Positions 61,965 through 64,000 of a DNA stretch of 64,000 nt are shown here, in pieces. The notes under the pieces were generated by a model that was given only the letters and a program-made list of their open reading frames with translations, did not search any database and was not told the DNA's origin. Position numbers and translations under genes: made by a program. The stretch is from Paracoccus maritimus (lineage in GTDB: Bacteria; Pseudomonadota; Alphaproteobacteria; Rhodobacterales; Rhodobacteraceae), in the NCBI RefSeq assembly GCF_025195095.1, contig NZ_JANAVZ010000008.1, forward strand, positions 62,001 to 126,000. Reading direction: 5' to 3'. The first letter of the stretch is position 1. The number at the start of each line of letters is the position of its first letter.

Positions 61965-64000
61965 ATGCCGAAAAGAACCGATATCAAGTCCATCCTGATC
62001 ATCGGGGCAGGGCCCATCGTCATCGGGCAGGCCTGCGAGTTCGACTATTCCGGCGCACAGGCCTGCAAGGCCCTGCGCGAGGAAGGCTATCGGGTGATCC
62101 TCGTGAACTCGAATCCCGCGACGATCATGACCGATCCCGAAATGGCCGACGCGACCTATATCGAACCGATCACGCCGGGCATCGTCGAAAAGATCATCGC
62201 CAAGGAGCGCCCCGATGCGCTGCTGCCCACGATGGGCGGGCAGACCGGTCTGAACACTGCGCTGGCGCTGGCCGATGCCGGGGTTCTGAACCGTTACGGC
62301 GTCGAACTGATCGGGGCGCAGCGCTCGGCGATCGAGATGGCCGAGGATCGCAAGCTGTTCCGCGAGGCGATGGACCGGATCGGTCTGGAAAACCCGCGCG
62401 CCACAATCATTGCCGCCCCCAAGCTGGCCAGCGGCAAATACGACATCAATGCCGGCGTCCAGCAAGCGGTCGAGGCGCTGGAGGACATCGGCCTGCCCGC
62501 CATCATCCGTCCCGCCTATACCCTGGGCGGGACCGGCGGCGGAGTCGCCTATAACCGCGACGATTATGAACGGATCGTGCGGTCGGGGCTGGATGCCAGC
62601 CCGGTCGCGCAGGTGCTGATCGACGAAAGCCTGCTGGGCTGGAAGGAATACGAGATGGAGGTGGTGCGCGACCGCGCCGACAACGCCATCATCGTCTGTT
62701 CCATCGAGAACGTTGATCCGATGGGGGTTCACACGGGCGATTCGATCACCGTCGCCCCCGCGCTGACCCTGACCGACCGCGAATATCAGCGGATGCGGAA
62801 CGGCAGCATTGCGGTCCTGCGCGAGATCGGCGTCGAGACCGGTGGTTCGAACGTGCAATGGGCCATCAATCCCGAGGATGGCCGGATGGTCGTGATCGAG
62901 ATGAACCCCCGCGTCAGCCGGTCCTCGGCGCTGGCGTCCAAGGCGACCGGCTTCCCGATCGCCAAGATCGCCGCAAAGCTGGCCGTGGGCTACACCCTGG
63001 ACGAGCTGGACAATGACATCACCAAGGTCACGCCCGCGTCGTTCGAGCCCTCGATCGACTATGTCGTGACCAAGATCCCGCGCTTCGCGTTCGAGAAATT
63101 CCCCGGATCGAAGCCCGAGCTGACCACCGCCATGAAATCGGTGGGCGAGGTCATGGCGATCGGACGCAGCTTCCATGAATCGCTGCAGAAGGCCCTGACC
63201 TCGATGGAGAACGGCCTGACCGGGCTGGATGAAATCGTCATCGAGGGCGCGGCGGAACAGGGCAAGCCCGCCGTCATCGCCGCGCTTTCCAGGCAGACCC
63301 CGGACCGTATCCGCATCATTGCCGAGGCGATGCGCTTCGGCCTCTCCGATGACGAGATCCAGCGTGTCACCAGCTTCGATCCGTGGTTCCTGGCGCGCAT
63401 CCGCGAGATCATCGACGCCGAACACCGCGTGCGCGAAAACGGCCTGCCCGTCGATGCCGACGCCCTGCGCGCGCTGAAGATGATGGGCTTTACCGATGCC
63501 CGGCTGGCGCATCTGACCGGCGGCGAGGAATCCGATATCCGCCGCGCCCGCGCCGCCGCCGGCATCCGTCCCGTGTTCAAGCGCATCGACACCTGCGCCG
63601 CCGAATTCGAGGCCCAGACCCCCTACATGTATTCCACCTACGAAGCCCCCGCGATGGGCGACGTGGAATGCGAATCCCGCCCCACCGACGCGAAAAAGGT
63701 CGTCATCCTCGGCGGCGGCCCGAACCGCATCGGCCAAGGCATCGAATTCGACTATTGCTGCTGCCATGCCTGTTTCGCGCTGACCGACGCGGGCTTTGAG
63801 ACCATCATGGTCAACTGCAACCCGGAAACCGTCTCGACCGACTACGACACCTCGGACCGGCTATATTTCGAACCGCTGACCCTGGAACATGTGCTGGAAA
63901 TCCTGCGCGTGGAACAGGAAAACGGCACGCTGCACGGCGTCATCGTCCAGTTCGGCGGCCAGACCCCGCTGAAGCTGGCCAACGATCTCGAGGCCGAGGG
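61965..64000 (+). CDS. carB: Carbamoyl-phosphate synthase large subunit, 3' end outside window
   Basis: Makes carbamoyl phosphate for arginine and pyrimidines. The window holds the first 678 or so of about 1,100 residues. Visible are the N-terminal preATP-grasp domain ([23 protein letters not shown]), the first ATP-grasp domain ([40 protein letters not shown]), the oligomerisation domain, and the start of the second synthetase half ([37 protein letters not shown]). The ATG at 61965 follows GGAGG by four bases. The frame is open to the last base. Confidence 0.97.
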   Translation, partial: MPKRTDIKSILIIGAGPIVIGQACEFDYSGAQACKALREEGYRVILVNSNPATIMTDPEMADATYIEPITPGIVEKIIAKERPDALLPTMGGQTGLNTALALADAGVLNRYGVELIGAQRSAIEMAEDRKLFREAMDRIGLENPRATIIAAPKLASGKYDINAGVQQAVEALEDIGLPAIIRPAYTLGGTGGGVAYNRDDYERIVRSGLDASPVAQVLIDESLLGWKEYEMEVVRDRADNAIIVCSIENVDPMGVHTGDSITVAPALTLTDREYQRMRNGSIAVLREIGVETGGSNVQWAINPEDGRMVVIEMNPRVSRSSALASKATGFPIAKIAAKLAVGYTLDELDNDITKVTPASFEPSIDYVVTKIPRFAFEKFPGSKPELTTAMKSVGEVMAIGRSFHESLQKALTSMENGLTGLDEIVIEGAAEQGKPAVIAALSRQTPDRIRIIAEAMRFGLSDDEIQRVTSFDPWFLARIREIIDAEHRVRENGLPVDADALRALKMMGFTDARLAHLTGGEESDIRRARAAAGIRPVFKRIDTCAAEFEAQTPYMYSTYEAPAMGDVECESRPTDAKKVVILGGGPNRIGQGIEFDYCCCHACFALTDAGFETIMVNCNPETVSTDYDTSDRLYFEPLTLEHVLEILRVEQENGTLHGVIVQFGGQTPLKLANDLEAE

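Noticed and set aside
61740..63767. 675-residue minus-strand frame opposite carB
   Set aside because: It is antisense to a clearly conserved carB and has shadow-type composition.

Overview
The window looks like chromosome of a high-GC alphaproteobacterium of the Rhodobacteraceae, most likely Paracoccus or a close relative. This rests on gene content: a form IC (red-type) RuBisCO operon with cbbX and a divergent cbbR, a pqqABCDE cluster flanked by a SoxYZ-like carrier and a zinc metallohydrolase, an agl alpha-glucoside operon, and the alphaproteobacterial flagellar regulators FlaF and FlbT next to a DUF1217 protein. The genus is inferred from synteny knowledge, not from a marker gene. I found no tRNA, rRNA, CRISPR array, transposase or phage gene.

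Layout. 1-7.3 kb: the 3' part of hutU (urocanate hydratase), a four-gene polar amino-acid ABC importer, then a FAD amine/amino-acid oxidoreductase overlapping a 2-oxoadipate dioxygenase/decarboxylase (HglS), so amino-acid catabolism. 7.3-12.1 kb: a DUF302 membrane protein, then a molybdate locus (ModE-like HTH regulator, a palindromic Mo-box-like operator, modABC) and a predicted zinc protease. 12.1-18.9 kb: a tightly overlapping minus-strand unit (thioredoxin/TPR, LON-domain, Trm112, rhomboid), an FkbM methyltransferase, xthA, an MFS transporter and a glutathionyl-hydroquinone reductase. 19-21.8 kb: a lower-GC island with a Hint-domain protein and a DMT exporter, bounded by two diverged inverted copies of a roughly 110-130 bp repeat.

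22-27.2 kb: pqqA-pqqB-pqqC-pqqD-pqqE plus the SoxYZ-like carrier on the minus strand, with the metallohydrolase divergent. 27.3-33.7 kb: the aglEFGAK alpha-glucoside uptake and hydrolysis operon, closed by a strong terminator. 33.7-37.9 kb: a GAF/Fis regulator lacking an AAA+ domain, a palindrome, an acetaldehyde-type aldehyde dehydrogenase, topoisomerase IB and a DUF779 protein. With PQQ made next door, this suggests alcohol/aldehyde oxidation. 37.9-42.1 kb: argC, an RTX-like protein, an LsrG-like monooxygenase, a GT61-type transferase and trxC.

42.1-46.9 kb: the glycine cleavage operon gcvT-gcvH-gcvP under a tandem glycine riboswitch, with a degenerate glyoxalase (VOC) remnant between gcvH and gcvP. 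46.9-49.5 kb: an orphan ABC ATPase, a histidine phosphatase and an atypical SDR. 49.6-56.3 kb: the Calvin-cycle operon cbbF-cbbP-cbbL-cbbS-cbbX-cbbE with divergent cbbR. 56.4-61.5 kb: flagellar genes (fliK-like, flgD, rod-binding protein, FlgN-like protein, flagellin, flaF, flbT, DUF1217). 61.96 kb to the end: the 5' two thirds of carB.

No clearly new multi-gene system stood out. The best leads are the repeat-bounded Hint/DMT island, the AAA-less GAF-Fis regulator with its palindrome, topoisomerase IB lodged between an aldehyde dehydrogenase and its usual DUF779 partner, and the VOC remnant inside the gcv operon.
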